A stretch of 64,000 bases of DNA from assembly GCA_049324315.1 (NCBI GenBank), contig JBMOKU010000032.1, forward strand, positions 186,001-250,000. The letters run 5' to 3'. The translations under genes were made by a program, and so were the position numbers. Below are positions 7,048 to 16,179 of this stretch, in pieces (positions within the stretch are counted from its first letter, which is position 1; every line of letters starts with the position of its first letter). The notes beneath the pieces were generated by a model, which saw nothing but the letters and a program-made list of their open reading frames with translations, searched no databases and had not been told where the DNA came from. This stretch comes from JBMOKU01 sp049324315 (lineage in GTDB: Bacteria > Bacillota > Clostridia > Peptostreptococcales > Thermotaleaceae).

Positions 7048-9444
7048 ATGTTGGAGAAAAAATATAACTTTCATGAAGCAGAACCCAGTCTGCAGAAATT
7101 CTGGGAAGAGGAGGGCATCTATCATTATGAACCTGAAAGCTCTAAAGAAATATATTCCATCGATACACCCCCACCTACCGTAAGTGGAAAGTTGCATATA
7201 GGCCATATTTTTTCCTATACCCAAGCCGAAATGATCGCAAGATTTCAACGAATGCAGGGTAAGAATGTATTTTACCCTTTCGGATTTGATGACAATGGTC
7301 TTCCTACAGAAAGACTGGTAGAAAAGGACGAGGGTATTGTGGCACACAGGATGCCGAGAAGTGAATTTATTAAAACATGTGTAAACACGACAAAAAAATA
7401 CGAATCAGAATTTAAAGAGCTATGGCAGTCCCTTGGCTTCAGCGTTGATTGGAGCCTGCAATATGAAACAATAAGTCCCATTGCCCAGAGGATTTCTCAA
7501 AAATCATTTATTGACCTTGCTAAGAAAGGAAAGGCATACCTGAAGGAAACACCTGTATTATGGTGTACCCATTGCCAAACCTCCATTGCCCAGGCTGAAT
7601 TGGAATCTGCAGAAAAGAAGACCACATTTAACTGGATCCCTTTCTTCGTTAATGACAAAGAACTGGTTGTAGCTACGACAAGACCGGAATTATTATACGG
7701 GTGTATTGCCCTCTTCGTCCATCCAGAGGATGAACGTTACAACAGCTATATAGGTAAGGAAGCTATTGTACCACTGTATCAATTCTCCATACCGATTTTA
7801 GCGGATACTAAGGTCAGTCAAGAGAAAGGCACAGGTATCGTTATGTGTGCAACGTTTGGGGATACAACCGATTTAGAATGGTACAATATTCATCAGCTTC
7901 CATATAAAAAAGTTATCAATCCTGATGGAACGATCCATAAAGATGTGCCCCTTATTCATGGCCTCAGCGTTAAGGAAGCCAGAGAAACAATCCTTAAGAA
8001 ATTAGGTGAAGAAGGGCTCCTTATCAAAAGTGAACAAATTTTTCATGCAGTGTCAGTACACGAAAGATGTAGTAAGGAAATAGAAATCATTCCATCGAAG
8101 CAGTGGTTCATCGATGTACTGCAGGATAAGGATAAATTTCTAGCAGCTGCCGACAAAATCAACTGGTATCCAGCCTCTATGAAGACAAGGTATCAAATAT
8201 GGGTAGAAAACCTAAAGTGGGACTGGTGCATATCCAGGCAAAGGTATTTTGGTGTTCCATTTCCATTATGGTATTGTAAGGGTTGTGGCTCTGTCATCTA
8301 TGCCAAGGAAGATGATTTACCGGTCAATCCATTGGAATGCACTCCAAAGGAATCCTGCCCATGTGGCAGCAGCAGCTTTATCCCTGAAGATGCTGTTTTA
8401 GATACTTGGGCCACTTCATCATTAACACCTATGATCAATGCTAAATGGAGCGAACGAGATGATATAAGCCAAAAGCTTTTACCCATGAGTATGCGTACCC
8501 AGGCCCATGAGATTATTCGTACCTGGGCATTCTATACTATTGTAAAGAGTATATACCATACGGGTCAAATACCGTGGAAGGACATCATGATCTGCGGGTT
8601 CGTCATGGCAAAGAAGGGTGAGAAAATCAGCAAGTCCAAAGATAACGCATCTCTTTCTCCCCATGCCCTTATTGACAAATATTCCGCTGACGGTATTCGA
8701 TACTGGGCCGCCAGTTCAAAGCTTGGCACAGATACCATGTTTTCGGAAATGGATCTCCAGACATCCAGCAGGTTCTTGACAAAGCTTTGGAATGCAGGGA
8801 AATTTACCCTCATGCATTTACAGGATTATGAGATGCAGAAAAAAGCAAAGCTCTTGCCGGTGGACCGGTGGATCATAGAAAGGTATAAGGAGGTTGAAAT
8901 GAAAGCAGCAGAATACATGGGCCAGTATGAGGTTGGCGCTGCTCGACATGAAATCGACGAATTTTTTTGGAAAGATTATTGTGATAACTATCTTGAAATC
9001 GTAAAAGAAAGACTCTACAAGCCTGAAATACACGGAAAGGAAAACAGGGCTTCTGCTCAATTCGCACTTTACCACAGTTTTCTCGGTATCCTTAAAATGT
9101 ATGCCATCTACATTCCCCATATGGTAGAGAAAATCTATCAGGCTTATTTCAGACAGCATGAAAACACGGTTTCTATTCATCAAACCACTTGGTATAAAGC
9201 TGATGAAACTGATAAAAGCATTCTTCAGTTTGGCGAAACCGTAAAACAAATATTGGCAGAGGTAAGAAAATATAAATCGGAGAGAAATATATCGTTAAAG
9301 ACTGAATTGGATATTGTGGAAATATTTACATTGAAGAATCATATCCCGCTGCTCACCGAAATCAAAAAAGATTTGCATGCATGCACAGCTGCGAAAATGA
9401 TTCATCTCAAGGAAGAAAAGGAGTTTGCCATCAATGTTAAGTAA
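7048..9444 (+). CDS. valS: Valyl-tRNA synthetase (short, ~800-residue form)
   Basis: A 798-residue class I synthetase that charges tRNA-Val. The HIGH motif is at residues 50-53 (LHIGH) and the KMSKS-type motif is GEKISKSKDN near residue 526. A zinc-knuckle-like CKGC...CPC region is present. At about 800 residues it is shorter than the ~880-residue ValRS of most Firmicutes and ends without an obvious C-terminal coiled-coil arm. It may therefore be a second, divergent valine enzyme. AAAGGAGG precedes the ATG. Control is by the valine T-box directly upstream. Confidence 0.9.
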   Translation: MLEKKYNFHEAEPSLQKFWEEEGIYHYEPESSKEIYSIDTPPPTVSGKLHIGHIFSYTQAEMIARFQRMQGKNVFYPFGFDDNGLPTERLVEKDEGIVAHRMPRSEFIKTCVNTTKKYESEFKELWQSLGFSVDWSLQYETISPIAQRISQKSFIDLAKKGKAYLKETPVLWCTHCQTSIAQAELESAEKKTTFNWIPFFVNDKELVVATTRPELLYGCIALFVHPEDERYNSYIGKEAIVPLYQFSIPILADTKVSQEKGTGIVMCATFGDTTDLEWYNIHQLPYKKVINPDGTIHKDVPLIHGLSVKEARETILKKLGEEGLLIKSEQIFHAVSVHERCSKEIEIIPSKQWFIDVLQDKDKFLAAADKINWYPASMKTRYQIWVENLKWDWCISRQRYFGVPFPLWYCKGCGSVIYAKEDDLPVNPLECTPKESCPCGSSSFIPEDAVLDTWATSSLTPMINAKWSERDDISQKLLPMSMRTQAHEIIRTWAFYTIVKSIYHTGQIPWKDIMICGFVMAKKGEKISKSKDNASLSPHALIDKYSADGIRYWAASSKLGTDTMFSEMDLQTSSRFLTKLWNAGKFTLMHLQDYEMQKKAKLLPVDRWIIERYKEVEMKAAEYMGQYEVGAARHEIDEFFWKDYCDNYLEIVKERLYKPEIHGKENRASAQFALYHSFLGILKMYAIYIPHMVEKIYQAYFRQHENTVSIHQTTWYKADETDKSILQFGETVKQILAEVRKYKSERNISLKTELDIVEIFTLKNHIPLLTEIKKDLHACTAAKMIHLKEEKEFAINVK

Positions 9445-9462
9445 AGATAAATAGGACGAAAA

Positions 9463-9485
9463 AACCAGGAACATAGTTCCTGGTT
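9463..9485. terminator. Bidirectional terminator between valS and the secreted repeat protein
   Basis: Perfect hairpin AACCAGGAAC-ATA-GTTCCTGGTT. On the minus strand it is followed by TTTTTT, so it mainly ends the leftward gene at 9576; rightward it closes valS. Confidence 0.75.
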
Positions 9486-9575
9486 AAACTTTCTACAGGT
9501 TATCCATTTCATTTTGGATTCCCTGTTTCCTTTTTTAAGCTGGCTGATTTAATAAAGCTACAACTTGTCTAATGA

Positions 9576-10904
9576 TTAGTTAGTCATTAACTCTTGCTTT
9601 CCTGTTATGGAACTTACATCATCCATTTTGAATGTATCTTTGGCTTCTTGTGTAGTGAAGTAAACGTTTCCCTCAACTTTAGCCTTTACTAGCTGGAAGT
9701 TTGCTGCTGAAACGTAAAGATCACCCTTGAAAGTTCCGCCTTGGATTCTAGCATTTGGACTGTTAATCGTTAATTTTGGTGCTGTCAAGGAAAAACTGGC
9801 TGTTATATTATGATCCTCATCCTGCGTGTAAAGAGCTATTTTACGCTGGATAACATCGTTACCATTAGCATCTTTTTTACCGTTTTTAAACTCACCATCT
9901 AAAACAAGCTCTTTATCGATAGTAAGATCGTTAAGGGTACAAATAATCCACTTACCGTCTTTGCTTATTCCCTTTTCAAAAGCAACTGCATTATCTACGA
10001 TTGAAGCTGTTGTTACAACATCTGCTAATAATAACTCCTGCTTTCCTGTTATAGAGCTTTTTTCGTCCATCTTAAATGTATCTTTCGCTTCTTGTGTAGT
10101 GAAGTAAACGTTTCCTTCAACCTTAGCATTTACTAGCTGAAAGTTTGCTGCTGAAACGTAAAGATCACCCTTGAAAGTTCCACTTTGAATTCTGGCATTT
10201 AGACTATTAATCGTTAATTTTGGCGCTGTCAGCGTGAAGCTGGCTGTTACATTTCGTTTTTCATCCTGTGTGTAAAGACCTATTTTACGCTGGATAACAT
10301 CGTTACCATCAGCATCTTTTTTACCGTTTTTAAACTCGCCATCCAAAACAAGTTCTTTATCGAAAGTTAAATCGTTAAGGGTAGCAATAATCCATTTTCC
10401 ATCTTTGCTTATTGCCTTTTCAAAATCCGCTGCATTATCTACGATTGAAGCTGATGATACTACATCAGGTGTCGTAGTTGGCTCAGGTACTGCAGGTGGT
10501 GTAGTTGGTTCAGGTTGTGCAGGTGGCTCAGGTTGTACTGTTGGCTCTGCCTTTAACTTTTCATAAGTCTTTGGACCAACAACGCCGTCAACCGTAAGGC
10601 CATTTTTACTTTGGAAATCTTTTACTGCATTTAGCGTTAGGTTTCCAAAGATACCGTCCACTTCAAGCATGTACCCTTTATTGTTAAGCATTGTTTGTAT
10701 AAGCTTAACATTACTCCCCTTAGACCCTATTTTAAGTATGTAGGCCCCCTTTGTTGATGTGTTAGAAGTAGCTGGCGTAGTCGCTCCTGTAGCTGCTGAA
10801 ACAACATCTACACCGAAGGGTCCCAACTTTGGACCATCTACCACGACTGAAAGTGACAATACTGCTACTAATGCACAGGTTACTGCTTTAAACCTTCTTT
10901 TCAA
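9576..10904 (-). CDS. Secreted peptidoglycan-binding protein with two ~140-residue repeats
   Basis: A 442-residue exported protein. A signal peptide covers about residues 1-38 (basic KRR start, hydrophobic core, VSAATG). A PG_binding_1 domain at ~55-118 (GSNVKLIQTMLNNKGY, VDGIFGNLT) should dock to the cell wall. A Pro/Glu/Thr linker (120-147) follows. Two near-identical repeats span ~151-291 and ~299-439, each with KDGKWII, LVLDGEFKNGKKDA, QRKI, APKLTINS and GDLYVSAANFQLV blocks rich in beta-strand-like residues. I do not recognise the repeat. The two copies are also close at the DNA level, so the duplication is fairly recent. It stands alone between a terminator and an unrelated operon. Confidence 0.8.
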   Translation of the reverse strand: MKRRFKAVTCALVAVLSLSVVVDGPKLGPFGVDVVSAATGATTPATSNTSTKGAYILKIGSKGSNVKLIQTMLNNKGYMLEVDGIFGNLTLNAVKDFQSKNGLTVDGVVGPKTYEKLKAEPTVQPEPPAQPEPTTPPAVPEPTTTPDVVSSASIVDNAADFEKAISKDGKWIIATLNDLTFDKELVLDGEFKNGKKDADGNDVIQRKIGLYTQDEKRNVTASFTLTAPKLTINSLNARIQSGTFKGDLYVSAANFQLVNAKVEGNVYFTTQEAKDTFKMDEKSSITGKQELLLADVVTTASIVDNAVAFEKGISKDGKWIICTLNDLTIDKELVLDGEFKNGKKDANGNDVIQRKIALYTQDEDHNITASFSLTAPKLTINSPNARIQGGTFKGDLYVSAANFQLVKAKVEGNVYFTTQEAKDTFKMDDVSSITGKQELMTN

Positions 10905-11098
10905 TACAATCCCTCCTTGTTTGTGTTTTATATAATGTTTCTACGAAATAAAAATGATATCTTGCCAGTTTAATGACATAACAATTTTGCTTTTGAATTA
11001 TCAAACTTAACAAAATATTAATAAAATTCGTACAAACATTACAATAAAATTATAACAACAAAGCGATTGAAAGTATATACTATTATAGGTATATCTTG

Positions 11099-11875
11099 TC
11101 ATTTTTTTGTAACCTTTTGGTTTTCCTCTACATCCGCTTTAGTCTCCGTTTCAATATCAATCCCAAAAACACTGGATATATCCGTTTCATCAATCATTCT
11201 ACGACTTTTTGTTTTCGATTTCTCAAGCAGGGTCTGTGATTTTTGTTTGATTGTCTCCGAAATAATATCCTCCATATTTATATTTCTGAGTACAAAGAAC
11301 AACGCTGGTCGCTCATCAAGCTTTGCTCCTACTCCATATAGGACAGCAGCCACATGCTTGCACATATTTGCCCAATCAGGGCAGCTGCATGCTAATGTTA
11401 TTTCCTTTGGTGCAGGAAACAATCCTTTACCCTTTGCAGTAAATAATTCAGAAAGTGCTTTAGGAAACTTTCCTTCAAGCAGTTCTTGTAAGGATTCAAT
11501 TTTTCCCATACAATCCTTTACAATTTCTTCCCATACAGTTTTTGGCAATGGATCAATCGTAACGTTTACATTATATGGCTTTGAACGGCTCCCTTGAACC
11601 AATGCTGTTATATGGCCTTCCACAATCTTAATATCCAATACAGCTCCATTGCGGACATAGCTTCGTCCCCTGCCTATACGATTTGAATAGTCGGAATAGC
11701 TCTCAAGATTATCATTCCATGCCTTTCCCCACCATGTTTTCGCTATCTTTCTTCCTGTAATAATCACTGGAGAAATGTCAGGATTCTTCTTTTTTAATTT
11801 TTCAACACTTTCCTGTGCCTTTTTTCTTTTTTCCGCTGCAGAAATATATCCGGGAAACCCCTCATAATATGACAT
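11099..11875 (-). CDS. SWIM zinc-finger protein
   Basis: A 258-residue protein with a SWIM zinc finger (CSCPDWANMCKHVAAVLY, pattern C-x-C-x(n)-C-x-H), expected to bind DNA or proteins. The N-terminus has AKTWWGKAWNDNLESY, typical of SWIM proteins paired with bacterial SNF2 helicases. GGAGG lies six bases before the ATG. It begins 18 bases after the helicase stop, so the two form an operon. The role is unknown, probably in chromosome or DNA transactions with the helicase. Confidence 0.85.
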   Translation of the reverse strand: MSYYEGFPGYISAAEKRKKAQESVEKLKKKNPDISPVIITGRKIAKTWWGKAWNDNLESYSDYSNRIGRGRSYVRNGAVLDIKIVEGHITALVQGSRSKPYNVNVTIDPLPKTVWEEIVKDCMGKIESLQELLEGKFPKALSELFTAKGKGLFPAPKEITLACSCPDWANMCKHVAAVLYGVGAKLDERPALFFVLRNINMEDIISETIKQKSQTLLEKSKTKSRRMIDETDISSVFGIDIETETKADVEENQKVTKK

Positions 11876-11893
11876 GCCATTGCCTCCATAAAA

Positions 11894-14584
11894 TCATAGT
11901 GATAATGTAAACAAATCCATGAGCTGCCTGTTATCCATTTCAGTAATCCAGCTTTCCTGTATATCTGGAATGATCTCTTCAGACAATTTAATTTTATCCT
12001 CAATCATAAGATTGATTTTTTCTTCAATTGTACCTTCAGTGATGAATTTATGAACGACGACATTCTTCATCTGACCTATCCTAAATGCCCTGTCAGTAGC
12101 CTGATTCTCAACCGCCGGATTCCACCACCTGTCAAAATGAATAACATGATTAGCTGATGTGAGGTTTAATCCCACGCCACCAGCTTTTATCGATAGTACC
12201 ATAAAAGGCACATACTCTTGACCCTGAAATTTATCTACGATATCCTTTCTTTTATTTACCGGAGTTTCTCCATGGAGTATCAGTCCTTTGTGTTGAAAAA
12301 CGGTTTCAAGAAAATCGCTTAGTGGTTTCGTTATTTCTTTAAACTGTGTAAATACAATGACACGTTCTCTTTTCTCATAAACGGTTTCACAAATTTCACG
12401 CAATCTTGCATATTTGCCACTCTCATCCTCAGCATAATAATTCTGCCCAAGGTATTGATCCGGATGATTGCAAATCTGTTTAAATTTCATAAGTGCTGAA
12501 AGTACCAGGCCTTTGCGTTCTATACCTGGTTCAACTGATTCCAGCTTTTCTTTAAGATCATTTACCAGTTTATTATAAAGTATAACCTGTTTTTTGGTAA
12601 GCGTTGCATAGGTTTTCATCTCAATTTTCTCTGGCAAATCTGAAATAACATTTTTATCTGTCTTTAATCTTCTAAGAATAAAGGGACTTACAACTCTTTT
12701 CAGCCTGTCATATCCCTCTTGTCTCTCCTTTAGCTTCTTCGTAAAATCAGCAAACTCTTTTTTACTTCCAAGCAGTCCCTTGTTCAAGAAATCAAATAAT
12801 GACCATAAGTCAGAAAGACGATTTTCTATAGGGGTACCCGTCATTGCAATTCTATAATTTGCTTTTAATTGCTTAACAATTTTTGTTTGCTTGGTTCCTG
12901 GATTTTTAATTGCTTGAGCCTCATCTAATATTAACGAATCCCATGTAATGTTTTTTAGCCATTCATATTTTGAAAGCATGCCATAGGTTGTTATAAAAAG
13001 ATCATATTCATCCGCGCAAATGCCATCATCCGTACTTACGTTTTTATTTTCGGAAGGATGAATAATATAATATTTTAAGCTTGGTGCAAATTTCACAATT
13101 TCATTCATCCAGTTTCCGATAAGGGATGCGGGTACAACCAGCAGTGTTTTTTCATGCTTCTTTGTTCGGATATGATTCAAAAGCGCTACAACCTGAACCG
13201 TTTTTCCCAGACCCATATCGTCAGCAAGGCATGCACCCAACCCAAAAGTTTTCATAAAGTGAAGCCAGCCTAGTCCCCGTTCCTGATAAGCACGTAAACT
13301 AGCATGGAAATCATCACCACATGTAATAGGTTCAATCTTATCCGGATCGGTCAATTTGTTAACCATTGACGCAAGCCATTCCCCATTCGTTACTTCGAGT
13401 TCACATATATCTTCCGAAATATTCAATACTTTCTCAGCTGTGAGTTGAAAGCGCAATGCTTCAAGCATGCTGATATCTTTTTTATTCATCAGTTTTTGTG
13501 CCTGCTCATAAGCCTTAAGCATTTCCTTTAGTTTTTCGTGATTGACCTCCATCCACTTCCCTTTTATAAAAGTCAATCCCTCTACCTCCGTAAGCAGCTT
13601 TTTGAGTTCAACAGCATCGATCGGTTCTCCGCCCAGAAACAGTTCCGTATTAAAATCTACTAGCGCATCAAGATTCAGTCTGGAAGGAGTTTTGTTCCCA
13701 ACACTGATGGACATCTTTAATGAATCCGACTTATTTTTCCACCAATTTGGCATTCGGCACAAAATCCCTGCTTCCTCATAAGCAGGTATTTCCTTAAGAA
13801 ATGTATATGCTTCATTAACACTAAGTCCCAATGGATGAAATATTTCTCCTGATTCTACAAGTTCTGAAACAAATGTACTTTTTTCGGATGCCTTATTTAC
13901 CGTTGATAGTAAATCCAGCAGCTTCTCGCTATCTTCTCCATATTCAATTAACGCATTTTTTAGGGGAAGATGCTTTGATATGCCATCTTTGAAAACACCC
14001 GTAGAATATGTTGCTAAAAAAGCAAAAGGGTATTCCTCCTTTTTACTCTCAACAAGGTGAAACACTACACGTCCCACAGGATGAATATTTGAATTAAACG
14101 AAGTAATAAACGCTTCAACACTTCCTTTGTAGTTCTTTATCATTTTACAGAATGTATGGTTAAGCTTTTCCCATGCCTTTTCGATCCAATTATTATTAAG
14201 ATATTCTGAACCACTCAAGTAAGGTGCACTATGGAGGATATCTAAAACTTTTTCCGCTTCTATTTCAATCACAATTCTATCACGAAGCAATTCGATATCA
14301 GGATTCATGGATAACTTCTTTACAAATGCAGCTGCAATAAATCTCAAGTAGCTAAGAGATTCTGACATAGGTACGTTTTTCTCTAAGAAGCCCATAAAAA
14401 ATAGTGCTTCATAGTTATTTTCTATGAAACGTTCATATATTTGCTGCTGGAGAATAATTTGACTTTTATCCGTCTGTTCTTCGGTTATTTGCCAGTCAAA
14501 TTCAAACAAGCCATCAGGCTTAAAAATAACAATCAATTCTTTGTTTATGGTTTCAACATGTTTATCTTTACGATTCAATGCCAT
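11894..14584 (-). CDS. SNF2-family DEAD/DEAH helicase-like ATPase
   Basis: An 896-residue Swi2/Snf2 ATPase. The ATG at 14584 is preferred over the upstream GTG because GAGG lies ten bases before it. The N-terminal half matches the bacterial SNF2-associated region. The ATPase core begins near residue 430: LADDMGLGKTVQV near 455, LDEAQAIKNP near 555, and the late helicase motif QATDRAFRIGQ. Such proteins translocate on double-stranded DNA to displace proteins. The adjacent SWIM protein is its usual partner. No nuclease or methylase is nearby to mark a defence island. Confidence 0.9.
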   Translation of the reverse strand: MALNRKDKHVETINKELIVIFKPDGLFEFDWQITEEQTDKSQIILQQQIYERFIENNYEALFFMGFLEKNVPMSESLSYLRFIAAAFVKKLSMNPDIELLRDRIVIEIEAEKVLDILHSAPYLSGSEYLNNNWIEKAWEKLNHTFCKMIKNYKGSVEAFITSFNSNIHPVGRVVFHLVESKKEEYPFAFLATYSTGVFKDGISKHLPLKNALIEYGEDSEKLLDLLSTVNKASEKSTFVSELVESGEIFHPLGLSVNEAYTFLKEIPAYEEAGILCRMPNWWKNKSDSLKMSISVGNKTPSRLNLDALVDFNTELFLGGEPIDAVELKKLLTEVEGLTFIKGKWMEVNHEKLKEMLKAYEQAQKLMNKKDISMLEALRFQLTAEKVLNISEDICELEVTNGEWLASMVNKLTDPDKIEPITCGDDFHASLRAYQERGLGWLHFMKTFGLGACLADDMGLGKTVQVVALLNHIRTKKHEKTLLVVPASLIGNWMNEIVKFAPSLKYYIIHPSENKNVSTDDGICADEYDLFITTYGMLSKYEWLKNITWDSLILDEAQAIKNPGTKQTKIVKQLKANYRIAMTGTPIENRLSDLWSLFDFLNKGLLGSKKEFADFTKKLKERQEGYDRLKRVVSPFILRRLKTDKNVISDLPEKIEMKTYATLTKKQVILYNKLVNDLKEKLESVEPGIERKGLVLSALMKFKQICNHPDQYLGQNYYAEDESGKYARLREICETVYEKRERVIVFTQFKEITKPLSDFLETVFQHKGLILHGETPVNKRKDIVDKFQGQEYVPFMVLSIKAGGVGLNLTSANHVIHFDRWWNPAVENQATDRAFRIGQMKNVVVHKFITEGTIEEKINLMIEDKIKLSEEIIPDIQESWITEMDNRQLMDLFTLSL

Positions 14585-14627
14585 AAATCTCAGCCTCACA
14601 ATTCTTGATTATTTCTTCCATAGTAAA

Positions 14628-16031
14628 CTATTCCACTTCTTCAAACAATTTACCCAAATCCACCAGTTCCACATTGTCCATATTCGCAGCTGCATCTTCT
14701 AAATCTTTTGTGAATCCGGATTTTGAAAACAACATATAGTATTTATTCTCATACTGATTTAGAAATTCGCTTTTATCAATTAAGGCATTCAATACCTTTA
14801 TGCCTACTGGTTCATTTCTCCATTTACATTCTCCGAATATAGCTTCATTACTTGATTGGGCTAATACATCAATTTCTTCTTGTCTTTTCTTCATGGGATT
14901 GTTTCCCCACCATCTTCCTATTTCATCGAACATTATAAAAAGAGAAAGTCTTTTATTTCTTCGAATCATATATTGAATGCATATGTCTTCAAATATCCTA
15001 CCCATATATTCTGGCATTTGAGGATTTACTTTTTTATCTATGATGATCTTTCCCATGTCAGCTTCAATATTTGTTATATTTTCCGGTATAAATTTGTACC
15101 AGAATTTAAACATATTATCTCTCAAGCTATATAGGCTATTACGCCCTGTTTTTAAGCCCACCGGATGCTCCTTCTTTACGATGTGTAGATCAATTAAAGT
15201 ACTTAAATATTTTGAGCATTTTTTGCTTTCTTCACCGGTCTTTGTTGAAATTTCATTTATTTTGCTCGCTCCGGAAGCTATCGCTGTTATTATGCTGTTG
15301 TATGTTGCCGGTTCTCTAAGCTCCTGTTTCAAAATACTTGACGGTTCTTCGAATAAATGGCCATCTTTTCTAAAAAAATTATAATACATGCTATCAAAAA
15401 GACTTCCCTCTTTCGCTAGGTTGCTTAAATACTGTGGCACACCGCCTACAATACCATAAGCAATAAGTTGCTCTTCTTTAGAATATTGGTTAAAAAACTT
15501 GCTGCTATCCAAATAATCAAAAGGTTCAATTTTAAATTGTGCGGTTCTTCTGCCATAAAGAGGACTTTTATAGCCTAATACCTGGTTTTCCATAAAGCTC
15601 ATGGACGATCCACATAGAATCAAAAATAACTTTGTATTCAAAAACTTTGTGTCTATTATTTTTTGCAGCACTGACGAGATAGATGGATTTCCTGTTGCAA
15701 TGTATGGATACTCATCAATTACTAAAACAATACGTTGATCTCCGATTTGATTAGCTATATACTCAAATGCTTTTTCCCAGCTTACGAATACAGCTATATA
15801 GGAACGGGCAGCAGGAAATACATCAAGTACTTTCTCAGAAAAGCTCTCTAGAGCACCTTTGTCATTTTGTTCTATTGCTACATAAAAAATACTCTTTTTG
15901 TCTTTACAAAATTCATGAATTAAATAAGTTTTTCCGACTCTTCGTCTCCCGTATATTACAGCCATTTCAAAACTATCTTTGTTGTATAATCTGTTTAATT
16001 CTGCTAACTCATTTGTCCGTCCAACAAACAT
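14628..16031 (-). CDS. AAA+ ATPase of the archaeal-ATPase/DUF234 type
   Basis: A 467-residue predicted ATPase. Walker A is GRRRVGKTYLI near the N-terminus; a hydrophobic strand ending in DEYPYI gives Walker B. The C-terminal half (EECKWRNEPVG-like restriction-fold region) matches the DUF234 tail. Function is unknown for the family; several sit in mobile or defence contexts. AGAGGG precedes the start and a strong promoter lies just upstream. The gene ends 44 bases before the helicase start. Confidence 0.82.
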   Translation of the reverse strand: MFVGRTNELAELNRLYNKDSFEMAVIYGRRRVGKTYLIHEFCKDKKSIFYVAIEQNDKGALESFSEKVLDVFPAARSYIAVFVSWEKAFEYIANQIGDQRIVLVIDEYPYIATGNPSISSVLQKIIDTKFLNTKLFLILCGSSMSFMENQVLGYKSPLYGRRTAQFKIEPFDYLDSSKFFNQYSKEEQLIAYGIVGGVPQYLSNLAKEGSLFDSMYYNFFRKDGHLFEEPSSILKQELREPATYNSIITAIASGASKINEISTKTGEESKKCSKYLSTLIDLHIVKKEHPVGLKTGRNSLYSLRDNMFKFWYKFIPENITNIEADMGKIIIDKKVNPQMPEYMGRIFEDICIQYMIRRNKRLSLFIMFDEIGRWWGNNPMKKRQEEIDVLAQSSNEAIFGECKWRNEPVGIKVLNALIDKSEFLNQYENKYYMLFSKSGFTKDLEDAAANMDNVELVDLGKLFEEVE

Positions 16032-16084
16032 ATAATCCCTCTTCTCTTAACTACGCTACTCGTGATTAGTCTACTTATGATTAG

Positions 16085-16113
16085 ATTATATAGCTGTTAT
16101 TTTCATATGTCAA
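16085..16113 (-). promoter_or_regulatory. Promoter of the ATPase-SNF2-SWIM run
   Basis: Read on the minus strand: TTGACA (16108-16113), 17-base spacer, TATAAT (16085-16090). A perfect consensus promoter 54 bases before the ATPase start. Confidence 0.85.
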
Positions 16114-16121
16114 GTTTTAAC

Positions 16122-16164
16122 AAAAAAGAAACATAAACTTGCCTCTATGGCAAACCTATGCTTC
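16122..16164 (-). terminator. Terminator after the corrinoid activation operon
   Basis: Hairpin with arms at 16128-16143 and 16149-16164, loop of five, followed on the minus strand by TTTTTTG. It ends the RACo-like gene transcript. Confidence 0.8.
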
Positions 16165-16179
16165 TTTTTGTAGATTATA

